DNA of 36,457 nucleotides from Burkholderia sp. (GTDB lineage Bacteria; Pseudomonadota; Gammaproteobacteria; Burkholderiales; Burkholderiaceae). The position numbers were made by a program, and so were the translations under genes. The stretch lies in the NCBI GenBank assembly GCA_030151225.1, contig JASLEG010000313.1:1-36457 (forward strand), in the 5' to 3' direction. Below, piece by piece: positions 9,394-19,224 of this stretch (position 1 is the first letter of the stretch; each line of letters starts with the position of its first letter). The notes beneath the pieces are model-generated. The model did no database searches. It was not told the DNA's origin and was given only the letters and a program-made list of their open reading frames with translations.

Positions 9394-9416
9394 GTCGTCT
9401 GCGCGGGGAAGCGGGT

Positions 9417-10328
9417 TCAGGACTTTGCCGGCGCAGCCCGCCGCTGCGCCACCGGCTGGCTCTCGTCGAGTATCACCGTGCAGGTCGTGCCGGCCGACAG
9501 CACCACGCCGTCGGGCACCGAGTCGATGTGGATGCGCACCGGCACGCGCTGCGCGAGCCGCACCCAGTTGAAGGTGGGGTTCACGTCGGCCACCAGGTCG
9601 CGGCTCTGCGGATTGTCGCGGTCGTAGATGCCGCGCGAGATGCTGTCCACGTGGCCCTTCAGCACGCCGCCGCTCATCAGCCGCATCTCGGCCTGCGCGC
9701 CGAGCTTCACACGCGGCAGCTTGGTTTCCTCGAAGTAGCCGTAGACCCAGAACGAATGGCTGTCGATGATCGCCAGCCTGGCCGCGCCGGCCGTGGCGTA
9801 GTCGCCCTGGAACACGTTCAGGTTGGTGATGTAGCCGTCCACCGGCGCCACCACGCGGGTGCGTTCGAGGTTCAGCTTCGCGGCGTCGAGCGCGGCGAGC
9901 GCCTGCTGGTACTGGGCGGCGGCGCCCGAGGCCGATTGCGCGGCGTTCTCGCGGTTCTCGCGCGACACCACGGCGGCATCGAGATCGGCGCGGCGCGCGG
10001 CGTCGGCGCGGCGCATCTGCAGCTCGGCCTGGCGCGCGGCCACGGCGGCCCTGGCCTGCTCGACCGCGATCGCGTAGTGCGACGGGTCGATCTGCATGAT
10101 CAGGTCGCCCTTGTGCACGAACTGGTTGTCGCGCACCGGCAGCTCGACCACGGCGCCCGACACGTCGGGCGCCACGTTGACGATCTCGGCGCGCACGCGG
10201 CCGTCGCGGGTCCACGGTTCGTCCATGTAATGGACCCACAGCCGCTGTCCGATCAGGATCGCGACGACGAGGATCACGGCTGTCGCGACGAAGCCGATAA
10301 GTTTTCTGAGGAGCATGGTTCGGTTCAT
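9417..10328 (-). CDS. HlyD/AaeA-type membrane fusion protein of the efflux operon
   Basis: Periplasmic adaptor of 303 residues that links an inner-membrane FUSC pump to an outer-membrane channel. One N-terminal membrane anchor (KLIGFVATAVILVVAILIG) is followed by a biotinyl-lipoyl half (APDVSGAVVELPV), an Ala/Arg-rich helical hairpin, the second lipoyl half (RVVAPVDGYITNLNVFQGD) and a beta-barrel domain. The closest named relatives are AaeA (aromatic carboxylic acid efflux, E. coli) and FusE (fusaric acid resistance, Burkholderia). I chose the ATG at 10328 because it begins 1 nt after the stop of the AaeX-type gene; the frame also offers 10346 (18 nt earlier, overlapping that gene) and 10316. 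Last gene of the operon, followed by the 9356-9393 terminator. Confidence 0.9.
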   Translation of the reverse strand: MNRTMLLRKLIGFVATAVILVVAILIGQRLWVHYMDEPWTRDGRVRAEIVNVAPDVSGAVVELPVRDNQFVHKGDLIMQIDPSHYAIAVEQARAAVAARQAELQMRRADAARRADLDAAVVSRENRENAAQSASGAAAQYQQALAALDAAKLNLERTRVVAPVDGYITNLNVFQGDYATAGAARLAIIDSHSFWVYGYFEETKLPRVKLGAQAEMRLMSGGVLKGHVDSISRGIYDRDNPQSRDLVADVNPTFNWVRLAQRVPVRIHIDSVPDGVVLSAGTTCTVILDESQPVAQRRAAPAKS

Positions 10329-10329
10329 T

Positions 10330-10533
10330 TCAACGATAGACGGCAAGGCTCAGCCCGCCGCAGATGCAGACGAGCAGGCTGGCGCGGAACAGCGACGGAT
10401 GCCAGACCACGCGATACAGGCCGGTGGCGGCCAGCACGCGGTCGACGGCCCAGGTCAGCAGGGCGCCGGCCACGAACATCAGCACGACGGTGGGCATGTA
10501 CGCGTCGAACACGGCGATTTCACGCGGCATCAT
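10330..10533 (-). CDS. AaeX-type small membrane protein (DUF1656)
   Basis: A 67-residue inner-membrane protein with two hydrophobic segments (PTVVLMFVAGALLTWAVDRV, and SLLVCICGGLSLAVYR near the end). It belongs to the DUF1656 family, whose E. coli member AaeX is encoded in aaeXAB; its function is unknown. The start MMPREIAVFDAYMPT offers two ATGs (10533, 10530). The first overlaps the stop of the FUSC gene as ATGA, so translation is probably coupled. The stop lies 1 nt before the adaptor ATG. Its place between pump and adaptor suggests a structural or assembly role in the pump; this is inference. Confidence 0.87.
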   Translation of the reverse strand: MMPREIAVFDAYMPTVVLMFVAGALLTWAVDRVLAATGLYRVVWHPSLFRASLLVCICGGLSLAVYR

Positions 10534-12731
10534 GATGGGATTCCCGGGGTGAGGTGCGCGGCGCGGCCGTCGAGCGTCGCCAGCGGCGAGTCGCGGTCGA
10601 GCAGCGCGGTGCGCACGAAATGCAGGTGGCTGAGGATGCGCCGCAGGCGGTGGCGTTCCTCGGCCGGCGGCGCGAAGGTGTCGAGCGCCTGACGGGTGGC
10701 CGCGATGGCGTCGATGGTCGCCGCCAGCGCGGCATCGAAGCGCGCCGGCGCGGGCCGCGCGAACAGCGTGCACACGTCGCGCCGCATCGTGCGGATCGCG
10801 ACGCGCCACGGCATCGAGGCCGCATAGCGCGGGTCGGCCGGCAGCCCGCCGAGCTCGTGGCGCAGGTCGATGATCGCGTTGCCGACCTCGAGCACCGCGA
10901 ACATCCACTGCAGCGCGTCGCGCTGCACGCCGGGCTGGTCGGCCGACAGCGTGTGCGCCTGGAACATCAGGTCGCGTGCGCCGCTCTCGAAGCGCGTGCG
11001 CAGGCCCTTCAGGCGCCCCTCGCAGGCCTGCACCACCTGGCGGCGCAGATCGGCGAACAGGCGGCGCCGGAGCCACGGCGCGGTGGGCGGCACCAGCACT
11101 GCGAAGGCGATCGCGGACACCAGCATCGACAGCACGATCGCCAGGCCGTTGTTGATGAAGCTGGTGGGCGCGTAAGACGTGACGTTGTCGGGGCCGGTCA
11201 GGAAGCTGAAGAAGATCAGGTAGCCCATGCCATGCGCGCCCGTCTTCGGCCGCAGCGTGAGCCAGATGCCGATCGACAGCAGCGGGGCGAGCGCCACGCA
11301 CAGCATCGGGAAGCCGTCGATGCGCGGGTAGATGCCGAACTGCAGCAGCGTGCCCATCACCACCCCGAGCGCGGCGCCGAGCCCCATCTGGGTGGCCGTG
11401 GTGCTCGGCCGTGGCGACGAGGACGCGAGCGCGCACACGGCCGCCGCGTTCAGCACCAGCATCGCGCCGCTGGGCCAGGCGCTGTGGATCCAGAACCAGC
11501 CGAGCAGCAGCATCACCACGGCCGTGCGCAGGCCCGCCACCAGGGCGGCGATCAGGCTCGTCTTCGGCTCGAAGTGCTCGATCCAGCGCTCGCGCTCGTG
11601 GGTCTCGCTCGCGAGCGATCCGTAGGTGGCCGCGTAGTCGTGCACGTCGCTGACGAAGCGGTACAGCAGCTCGGCGGCGGTGTCGAAATCGAGCAGCGGG
11701 AAGTCGGGGCGCGTCTCGAGCTCGGCGCGGGTGGCGCGGATCCGCCTCGGCAGCGCGTCGCGATAGGCGAGCAGCGGCCCGGTCACGCGCTCGGCCTCGG
11801 CGGCGCTGCGCACCGGCTCGCCGTCGGGCTCGAGCAGCGGCGCGATCTCGCGGTAATACGGCTCGAGCGCGGCGATCACGGCCGTGTCGTGGCTGGCGCG
11901 CAGCCGGTTCATCAGCTGGTGCAGCGCGTGGAAGCGGCTCGAGGCCGTCATGAACTCGCTGTTCAGGCGCGACAGCCGGCCGTTGCGGCGGCGCGAGCCG
12001 TGATCCTCGAACACGGCCATGCTGCGCGCCGATTCGAAGCCGATCACGTCGGCCACGAAGCGCGCGTGCACGCCCTCGATCTGCGCGCGCTCGAGCTTGC
12101 CGGACAGCGCCTGGCTCACATAGTCGACGAACGACGAGAAGCGCCGGCGCACCGTGGTGCGCATCTGCTCGCCCGTGTAGCGCGGGAACAGCAGCGCGCT
12201 GACGAGCCCGGCCGAGACGATGCCCACCGTGATCTCGGCCACTCGCGTGAGCGCCGTCATGAACGCGCCGTCGGGCTGCTGCGAGGCGGGGATGCCGATC
12301 AGCGCGGCGGTGTAGCCGGCCAGCAGGAAGCCGTAGCTGCGGAAGTTGCGGTTGCGCGCGGCGCCGGCGTTGCACAGCGCGACCCACAGCGCGGTGGCCG
12401 TGAGGAACAACCAGGGCTGCTGCGGGAACAGCGCGATGAAGGCGAGCGTGGCCGTCAGGCCCACGAAGGTACCGGTGAGCCGGTAGAAGCTCTTGGCCAG
12501 CACCGCGCCGCTTTGCGGCTGCATCACGATGAACACGGTGGTCATCGCCGTCTTCGGCGCGGGCAGGTCGAGCACCATCGACACGCCGAGCGACAGGAAC
12601 GCGGCCGCGAGCGCCTTGAACAGGTAGAGCCAGGCGTTGCCGTCGGTGCGGGCCCAGTCGGCGAGGCTCGCGGCCAGCGCCGGGAAGGACCGGCGCGCGG
12701 GCGGCGTGGCGGGGGAGGAGGGCGCGGACAT
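10530..12731 (-). CDS. FUSC-family efflux pump, AaeB/FusB-like
   Basis: A 733-residue inner-membrane pump subunit. Two similar halves are visible: a block of hydrophobic spans at about 30-185, a long hydrophilic region, and a second block at about 380-530 (TAVVMLLLGWFWIHSAWPSGAM onward), then a cytoplasmic C-terminal domain. The segment PAPKTAMTTVFIVMQPQSG is typical of the fusaric acid resistance/AaeB family. Substrates of known members are aromatic weak acids such as p-hydroxybenzoate and fusaric acid; the substrate here is not known. The ATG at 12731 follows the outer-membrane gene by 11 bp, and the TGA overlaps the next start. Part of a four-gene operon under the divergent LysR regulator. 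Confidence 0.92.
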   Translation of the reverse strand: MSAPSSPATPPARRSFPALAASLADWARTDGNAWLYLFKALAAAFLSLGVSMVLDLPAPKTAMTTVFIVMQPQSGAVLAKSFYRLTGTFVGLTATLAFIALFPQQPWLFLTATALWVALCNAGAARNRNFRSYGFLLAGYTAALIGIPASQQPDGAFMTALTRVAEITVGIVSAGLVSALLFPRYTGEQMRTTVRRRFSSFVDYVSQALSGKLERAQIEGVHARFVADVIGFESARSMAVFEDHGSRRRNGRLSRLNSEFMTASSRFHALHQLMNRLRASHDTAVIAALEPYYREIAPLLEPDGEPVRSAAEAERVTGPLLAYRDALPRRIRATRAELETRPDFPLLDFDTAAELLYRFVSDVHDYAATYGSLASETHERERWIEHFEPKTSLIAALVAGLRTAVVMLLLGWFWIHSAWPSGAMLVLNAAAVCALASSSPRPSTTATQMGLGAALGVVMGTLLQFGIYPRIDGFPMLCVALAPLLSIGIWLTLRPKTGAHGMGYLIFFSFLTGPDNVTSYAPTSFINNGLAIVLSMLVSAIAFAVLVPPTAPWLRRRLFADLRRQVVQACEGRLKGLRTRFESGARDLMFQAHTLSADQPGVQRDALQWMFAVLEVGNAIIDLRHELGGLPADPRYAASMPWRVAIRTMRRDVCTLFARPAPARFDAALAATIDAIAATRQALDTFAPPAEERHRLRRILSHLHFVRTALLDRDSPLATLDGRAAHLTPGIPS

Positions 12732-12742
12732 CGGCGGCTCCG

Positions 12743-14290
12743 TTACTCGGCGGCCGGCGCGGCGGCCGCCGGGGTGGTGGCTGCGGAGGCCGCTGGGGTG
12801 GCCACCGCAGCGCTCGCGGCGGATGCCGCCGCCGGTGCCGCCGCCTCGTCCGGCGTTTCGAGGCCGCCGCCGAGCGCGGCCATCAGCGATGCGTGCGCGG
12901 CGAGCCGCTCCGCCTCGATGCGGGTCTGGTTCTCCTGCGCGCGCAGCAGTTGCGACTGCGCCACGATCACGTTCACGTAGTCGGTCAGGCCGCGCCTGAA
13001 GCCCTGGCGCGACAGGTCGAAGGTGCGGCGGGTGAGCGCCACCGAGCGCGCGGCATCCTCGCGCTGGGTGTCGAGCGAGCGGATCCGCACCACGTCGTCG
13101 GCGATGTCCTTCAGCGCCGAGACGAGCGTCTGGTTGTAGTGCTCGACCGCCTCGTCGTAGCCGGCCGAGGCCGCGCCGAGCTGGGCGCGCAGCCGGCCGC
13201 CCTCGAAGATCGGCAGCGTCAGCGCCGGGCCGCCCGACCAGCCGCCGTTCATCGCGTGCAGGAAGCCGGTGAAGGCCGAGCCCACGCCGAAGCCGCCGAA
13301 CGAGGCGAGCAGATCGACGTTCGGGTAGAACTGCGCCTTCGCCACCTCGATGCCGCGCGCCTGCGCGTCCACCAGCCAGCGCGCGGCCACCACGTCGGGG
13401 CGGCGGCCGATCAGCTCGGCCGGCAGCGCCGACGGCAGCCCGGCCGGCGCCTCGAGCGACAGCGCCGGGCGCTGCAGCGCGTCGCCGGCACCGGGGCCCT
13501 TGCCGGCCAGCGCGGCGAGCTGGTGGCGGCCGAGCTGCACCGCTTCCTGGTAGCTGTCGATCTGGCGCGAATAGTCGGGCAGCGGCGATTCGGCCTGGCT
13601 CAGCTCGAGCTGGGTGCCGATGCCGGCGCGCAGGCGCTTGCGCGCGAGCGCCACGAGCTCGTTCTGGCGATCGTAGGCCTGATGTGCGATGTCGAGCAGT
13701 GCGAAGTTGCGCGCGAACTCAACATACGCGCGCACCACGTTCGCCTCGAGCTCGAGCCGGGCGGCGCGCTCGTCGGCCGCTTGCGCGCGCGCCGCGTCGA
13801 GCGCACGCTCGGCGTTGTTCTTGTCCTTGCCCCAGAGATCGAGGTGCCAGGACAGGTTCAGCGTGCCGCTGTTGTCCCAGGTATTGGAGTTCGCGAGCGT
13901 GCCGGGGCCGTAGAAGTAATCGTCGGGCCAGTGCTTGCGCGTGAGCGACAGCGCGCCGTCGATCTGCGGGAGTTCGTCGGCGTGTGCGACGCGCGCCACC
14001 GCCTGCGCCTGGCGCACGCGCGCCTGGGCCGCGGCCAGCGACGGATTGCCGGCCTGCGCGGCCGCGATCCAGCCGTCGAGCTGCGCGTCGCCGTAGGCGC
14101 GCCACCAGTCCGCGGCGGGCCAGCCGGCCTCGCGGTTCGCCGCACGGATCGCGGAGCCGGGATCGAGTGCGGCGGGGTCGACGCGTGACGCTTGCGGTGC
14201 AACATGGCCCATGCTCGCGCATCCGGCCATTGTTAATGAGAATGCAAGAACCGCCAGTGCGAGCGTCCCTCTTGTTGCGCGAGACAGCAC
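12743..14290 (-). CDS. NodT-family outer-membrane efflux lipoprotein
   Basis: An outer-membrane channel of 515 residues. The signal peptide ends in a lipobox, MAGC, with the lipidated Cys at 24. Two outer-membrane-factor repeats follow, with the hallmark LNLSWHLDLWGKDKNN and the later LTLPIFEGGRLRAQL. The last 45 or so residues are an Ala/Pro/Thr-rich low-complexity tail that may be exposed. The start is GTG at 14290, 6 nt after a GGGAGA Shine-Dalgarno; no ATG fits. First gene of the efflux operon, supplying the channel that the E. coli aaeXAB operon lacks and matching FusA of the Burkholderia fus operon. Confidence 0.92.
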   Translation of the reverse strand: MLSRATRGTLALAVLAFSLTMAGCASMGHVAPQASRVDPAALDPGSAIRAANREAGWPAADWWRAYGDAQLDGWIAAAQAGNPSLAAAQARVRQAQAVARVAHADELPQIDGALSLTRKHWPDDYFYGPGTLANSNTWDNSGTLNLSWHLDLWGKDKNNAERALDAARAQAADERAARLELEANVVRAYVEFARNFALLDIAHQAYDRQNELVALARKRLRAGIGTQLELSQAESPLPDYSRQIDSYQEAVQLGRHQLAALAGKGPGAGDALQRPALSLEAPAGLPSALPAELIGRRPDVVAARWLVDAQARGIEVAKAQFYPNVDLLASFGGFGVGSAFTGFLHAMNGGWSGGPALTLPIFEGGRLRAQLGAASAGYDEAVEHYNQTLVSALKDIADDVVRIRSLDTQREDAARSVALTRRTFDLSRQGFRRGLTDYVNVIVAQSQLLRAQENQTRIEAERLAAHASLMAALGGGLETPDEAAAPAAASAASAAVATPAASAATTPAAAAPAAE

Positions 14291-14448
14291 GATTTTCTCC
14301 CGTTCCGATAAAGATGATTCGGACTGGATTATATTTTTTCAGTTATTGGCGGATAAGCCGGCAAGGATGTAAGGCATTTTTACGTATACTGAGATAATAT
14401 TCTCGGGGCTTCATGCAACAATCAGCCCGCATTGAAGGGGGGAACAGG
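14291..14448. promoter_or_regulatory. Divergent control region of efflux operon and LysR regulator
   Basis: This AT-rich gap contrasts with the GC-rich flanks. On the minus strand TATAAT lies at 14333-14328, with TTATCC 17 bp upstream (14356-14351), facing the efflux operon. On the plus strand TATACT (14385-14390) and GATAAT (14393-14398) are candidate -10 boxes for the regulator. A partly symmetrical stretch around 14391-14405 (GAGA...TCTC) is a possible LysR-type site. The hexamers are seen; the regulator binding is inferred from the usual divergent LysR layout. Confidence 0.6.
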
Positions 14449-15393
14449 ATGGATACGCTTCAGAACATGCGCGTGTTCGTGCGCGTGGTCGATGCGGGCA
14501 GTTTCACGGCAGCCGCGCAGCAGCTCAATTCCACCACCGCGTACGCGTCGCGTGCGGTGTCGGACCTCGAGGCGCATCTGCGCACGCGGCTGTTGAACCG
14601 CACCACGCGGCGCATCGCGCTGACCGAGGCCGGCGAGCGCTACCTGCAGCGCTGCGAACAGATCCTGGCCTACGTGGACCAGGCCGAGGCCGAAGCCAGC
14701 GACGCCCACGCGCGGCCGTCGGGCAAGCTCAAGGTGCACTGCATGACGAGCCTCGGCCAGCACTACGCGGTGCCGATGATCGCGCGCTACCGGCAGCGCT
14801 ATCCCGACGTGCAGGTGGACCTGACGCTCGCGCAGCGGCTGCCCGACCTGCTCGACGAGGGCTTCGACGTGTCGATCGTGGTGGATCGCGACCTGCCCGA
14901 TTCGGGGCTCGTGTCGCAGCGCATCGGCGAAACCTTCAGCGTGGCCTGTGCCTCGCTCGACTACCTCGAGCGGCACGGCGTGCCGCAGCGCCCGGCCGAT
15001 CTCGACGCGCACACCTGCCTCGGCATGGTCGCGCCGGGCTTCCAGTGGGACGAGTGGACGCTGGTGGGGCTCGACGGCGAGGCGCAGAACCTGTCCGTGT
15101 CCACGCCATCGTTCCGCGTGAACGTGGCCGAGGCGCTGTCGGTGGCGATCCGCGAAGGCATGGGCATCGGCGTGCTGCCGCTCTACACGGCGATCACGGG
15201 CCTGCGCAACGGCGATTTCGTGCGCGTGATGCCCGATTACCGCTCGCACGTGATGAACATCTACGCGCTGTATCCGTCGCGCCAGTATCTCGACGCGAAG
15301 ATCCGCACCTGGATCGACTTCATGCGCGAGGCGCTGCCGGCCACGATCGAGGCCGACGTCACGGCGCTGCGCCAGTTCACCCGCGAGACCTGA
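14449..15393 (+). CDS. LysR-family transcriptional regulator (AaeR-like)
   Basis: A 314-residue LysR-type regulator. The winged helix-turn-helix occupies about 1-60 (GSFTAAAQQLNSTTAYASRA, then RLLNRTTRRIALTEAG), followed by a periplasmic-binding-protein-like effector domain (about 90-300). The ATG at 14449 begins the conserved MDTLQNMRVFVRVVDAGSFT and is preceded by GGGGGGAA. An ATG at 14413 is in frame but lacks a ribosome site and would add residues foreign to the family. It diverges from the four-gene efflux operon, as aaeR does from aaeXAB, and probably activates it in response to an aromatic acid. The effector is unknown. Confidence 0.92.
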   Translation: MDTLQNMRVFVRVVDAGSFTAAAQQLNSTTAYASRAVSDLEAHLRTRLLNRTTRRIALTEAGERYLQRCEQILAYVDQAEAEASDAHARPSGKLKVHCMTSLGQHYAVPMIARYRQRYPDVQVDLTLAQRLPDLLDEGFDVSIVVDRDLPDSGLVSQRIGETFSVACASLDYLERHGVPQRPADLDAHTCLGMVAPGFQWDEWTLVGLDGEAQNLSVSTPSFRVNVAEALSVAIREGMGIGVLPLYTAITGLRNGDFVRVMPDYRSHVMNIYALYPSRQYLDAKIRTWIDFMREALPATIEADVTALRQFTRET

Positions 15394-15408
15394 GCCCGGG
15401 CCGGCCGC

Positions 15409-15460
15409 GCGCGGCGGGTGTTGCTTTTCACGCTTGTTTTCCGCCGCGCAACATTTTTTT
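15409..15460 (+). terminator. Candidate terminator after the LysR gene
   Basis: A perfect 9-bp inverted repeat (15409-15417 and 15441-15449) with a 23-nt loop is followed four bases later by seven T residues (15454-15460). The long loop contains a GTG/CAC mini-stem. Placement just after the LysR stop supports a terminator, but the large loop and the gap before the T-run make it atypical. Confidence 0.45.
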
Positions 15461-15526
15461 ACGCTTGTCGCGCTTCTGGTTTGCTACTGTTGAGTCATCG
15501 CATGTCGCACTGACGGGAGAAGATCG

Positions 15527-15688
15527 ATGAGCGCGCACTGGGTGATGCTGGGGTTGGCGGCGGTGGCCGGCTGGGTCGGTATGGTGGGTGCGCGCGACGT
15601 GCTGCGCGGCGGGATGCGTCGACAGCCGGTGCCGATCCGGGCGCGTCGTCCCGAGCACATGGGTTCGCGCCGGTCCCGGTTCGACTGA
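15527..15688 (+). CDS. Small hypothetical membrane protein (53 aa)
   Basis: An unrecognised short gene. The ATG at 15527 follows a good Shine-Dalgarno (GGGAGAAG, 15515-15522). The first half is a hydrophobic segment (residues about 5-21, WVMLGLAAVAGWVGMVG). The second half is very basic, with many Arg and no acidic cluster, giving a single-span protein with a positively charged, presumably cytoplasmic, C-terminus. TACTGT at 15485-15490 is a possible -10. A 9-bp hairpin follows at 15726-15748. It lies alone between the LysR gene and the minus-strand metallophosphoesterase. No function can be inferred. The start signals and the bracketing terminators argue that it is real. Confidence 0.6.
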   Translation: MSAHWVMLGLAAVAGWVGMVGARDVLRGGMRRQPVPIRARRPEHMGSRRSRFD

Positions 15689-15725
15689 GAAGGTTCGACC
15701 GAGTCGCGGCGGGATCGAAGCCAGG

Positions 15726-15748
15726 CGGGCGTGCGATGAGCACGCCCG
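15726..15748. terminator. Hairpin between small ORF and metallophosphoesterase gene
   Basis: A perfect 9-bp inverted repeat (15726-15734 and 15740-15748) with a 5-nt loop, followed by TCGTCGTTT. It lies between the convergent small gene and the end of the wrbA operon. The T-run is short, so termination strength is uncertain. Confidence 0.55.
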
Positions 15749-15775
15749 TCGTCGTTTACGTGGGTGCGTCCGCGT

Positions 15776-16585
15776 TCAGGCGCCGAGCGTGACGACCTTG
15801 TCCCACGCGAACGCGGGATTCTCCCATTCGCCGGTCCTGCGGCGCAGATAGCCGCGCGGATTGCACACCACGCGCGTGCCGCCGGGCGTCGCGTAGTCGA
15901 ACGAGGTGTGCGTGTGGCCGTGCACCCACAGGCCCACCGGCGGCGCCACCAGCGGCGCCAGATCGCTGACGAAGCCGGCCGACACGATCTCGTTCGCGTA
16001 GCGCTCGGCCAGGCTCGCCCGATGCGGCGCGTGGTGCGTGACCACGATCGTCTCGCCGGCCCACGGCCGCGCCAGCTGGGCCTCGAGCCAGGCGCGCGCG
16101 GCGCGGTGCATGCGCAGCGTGTCCTCGGGCAGGAGCGCGCGCGAGGCGCCGTCGCCATCCACCTGCACCACCCCGCTGAAATCGAACATCGTGCGCGCGC
16201 AGGCCGCCATCGCCTCGGCGCGCGTGGCGTCGTCGGCGCCGAACAGCGTGAAGTCGGTCCACAGCGTGGTGCCGAGCACGCGAAAGCGGCCGTCGGGCGA
16301 CAGGTACGCGTCGCCGTTCAGGTAATGCACGTGGTCGAGCGTGCGCGCCGTGTCGCGCATCGCGGCCTCGAGCGCGCCGAACGCGCCGTCGTAATACTCG
16401 TGGTTGCCGGGCACGTAGATCACCGGCACCGCGGGATCGAAGGTCTCGGCGGCCCAGCGCAGGCCCTCGGCGTGATTGTGGATGTCGCCGGCCAGCACCA
16501 CGAGATCGGCGGCCGCGCCGGGAATCGCCCCGGGCAGGTTGCCCTCGAGGTGCAGGTCGGACAGCACGCGAACGCGGATCGGCAT
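15776..16585 (-). CDS. Calcineurin-like metallophosphoesterase
   Basis: A 269-residue two-metal phosphoesterase. All metal-ligand motifs are present and in order: D10-x-H12 (SDLHLEG), GD at 33-34, GNHE at 60-63, THH at 183-185 and GHTH at 223-226. No signal peptide or membrane span is seen, so it is probably cytoplasmic. The substrate cannot be told; the family includes nucleotide, protein and phosphodiester hydrolases. The ATG at 16585 has an AGGAG Shine-Dalgarno 7-8 nt upstream. It is last in a minus-strand cluster, 32 bp after the FAD-linked dehydrogenase stop. Confidence 0.9.
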   Translation of the reverse strand: MPIRVRVLSDLHLEGNLPGAIPGAAADLVVLAGDIHNHAEGLRWAAETFDPAVPVIYVPGNHEYYDGAFGALEAAMRDTARTLDHVHYLNGDAYLSPDGRFRVLGTTLWTDFTLFGADDATRAEAMAACARTMFDFSGVVQVDGDGASRALLPEDTLRMHRAARAWLEAQLARPWAGETIVVTHHAPHRASLAERYANEIVSAGFVSDLAPLVAPPVGLWVHGHTHTSFDYATPGGTRVVCNPRGYLRRRTGEWENPAFAWDKVVTLGA

Positions 16586-16617
16586 GGTGGACGCTCCTGG
16601 CGAGGCGGCGCGCCGGC

Positions 16618-18039
<1,422 letters not shown>

Positions 18040-18058
18040 GTCGGTATCTCGGATCGGA

Positions 18059-18547
18059 TCAGGAACGGGGGGAGGCGCGACGCGCGGCCTTGCCGCGGCG
18101 GTCGCTGCGTTGGGGCGATGCACCGGGAGATGCATCGGGCGTGGCGTCGGCCGGCTTGCCGGCGCGTTTCGCCGCGCGCTTGAACGGCGCGACGTAGGCG
18201 AGCGCCGCCGCGAAAAAGCCGAGCGCGAGCGCGCATTCGAGCCAGCCGAGCCGCGCGGACAGCCCGCGATCGGTCATGCCGCGCACGATGCCCTCGGCCA
18301 GATACGGCAGGATCAGCATCGAGGCCCACTGCAGCGTGTAGACGCGCCGGCGCCAGACGCCGGGCAGCATCAGCGCGAGCGGCACGGCCTTCAGCATCAG
18401 CGCCGAGCCGCCGGGGCGCAGCGGCGCGAGCCAGACTTCCCAGGCCACCGACAGCACGATCAGCGCGGCCAGACACGCGGCCGCGCCGAGCGCGAGCGCC
18501 GTGGCGCGGGGCGATGCGGGCGGCGCGTCGGTGGCCGGGATGGTCAT
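18059..18547 (-). CDS. DUF2069 membrane protein
   Basis: A 162-residue inner-membrane protein of the DUF2069 family, function unknown. About four hydrophobic segments fill residues 15-125 (for example ALALGAAACLAALIVLSVAW and LECALALGFFAAALAYV). The last 35 residues are a basic, Pro/Ser-rich tail beyond the usual family length. The ATG overlaps the wrbA stop as ATGA (18547-18544), indicating translational coupling, and the stop is 19 bp before the dehydrogenase. DUF2069 genes are commonly found beside wrbA in proteobacteria, as here. Confidence 0.85.
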   Translation of the reverse strand: MTIPATDAPPASPRATALALGAAACLAALIVLSVAWEVWLAPLRPGGSALMLKAVPLALMLPGVWRRRVYTLQWASMLILPYLAEGIVRGMTDRGLSARLGWLECALALGFFAAALAYVAPFKRAAKRAGKPADATPDASPGASPQRSDRRGKAARRASPRS

Positions 18548-19146
18548 GAGGCGGCGTCGAGCTTCAGCGCGGCGCGCGCGAGCCGGGTGCCGAGCGCGGC
18601 GGCCAGTGATTTCTCGTCGGCCGACAGGCGGCCGGCCGGCTGGCCGTGGCGCGCGTGATGCGAGGCGCCATAGGGCGTGCCGCCGGCGTCGGTGGTGCTC
18701 AGCGCGCTCTCGGTGAACGGAATGCCGACGATCAGCATGCCGTGATGCAGCAGCGGCAGCATCATCGACAGCAAGGTGGATTCCTGACCGCCGTGCAGGC
18801 TGCCGGTGGAGGTGAACACGCAGCCGGGCTTGCCGGCCAGCGCCCCGGCGAGCCATTGTGGCGTGGTGCCGTCGAGGAAGTACTTGAGCGGCGCGGCCAT
18901 GTTGCCGAAGCGGGTGGGCGAGCCGAGCGCGAGGCCGGCGCATTCTTCCAGGTCGCGCAGCTCGGCGTAGGGCGGGCCGTCGTCGGGAATCTCGGGCGCG
19001 CTGGCCTCGCAGACGGTGGAGACGGCCGGCACGGTACGGATGCGTGCCTGGGCGCCGGGCACGGCGTCGATGCCGGCCGCGATCGCGAGCGCGAGTTCGC
19101 GCGTGGCGCCGTGGCGGCTGTAATAGAGCACCAGGATGTCTTTCAT
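18544..19146 (-). CDS. wrbA: NAD(P)H:quinone oxidoreductase WrbA
   Basis: A 200-residue flavodoxin-like protein that reduces quinones by two electrons with NAD(P)H, avoiding semiquinone formation. It begins KDILVLYYSRHGATRELA, the FMN phosphate-binding loop. The WrbA signatures GSPTRFGNMAAPLKYFLD and STGSLHGGQESTLLSMM follow, with GGTPYGASH near the C-terminus. The ATG at 19146 has an AAAGGA Shine-Dalgarno, and TATAAT lies at 19173-19168 on this strand. It heads a minus-strand cluster with DUF2069, a D-2-hydroxyacid dehydrogenase and a metallophosphoesterase, suggesting a redox or quinone theme. Confidence 0.95.
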   Translation of the reverse strand: MKDILVLYYSRHGATRELALAIAAGIDAVPGAQARIRTVPAVSTVCEASAPEIPDDGPPYAELRDLEECAGLALGSPTRFGNMAAPLKYFLDGTTPQWLAGALAGKPGCVFTSTGSLHGGQESTLLSMMLPLLHHGMLIVGIPFTESALSTTDAGGTPYGASHHARHGQPAGRLSADEKSLAAALGTRLARAALKLDAAS

Positions 19147-19224
19147 AGGTCCTTTCTGTGAGCGGCTATTATAGGGGGTGCGACCGGGCGGGGCCCGTGC
19201 CGCGAAGCCAGAAGGAGAAAGCCG
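19147..19224. promoter_or_regulatory. Divergent promoter wrbA / yihY-family gene
   Basis: A 78-bp gap. The minus strand has TATAAT at 19173-19168, 22 bp before the wrbA ATG. The overlapping plus-strand TATTAT (19167-19172) could serve the other gene. No clear -35 is visible on either side. The shared -10 suggests back-to-back or competing promoters. Confidence 0.5.
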
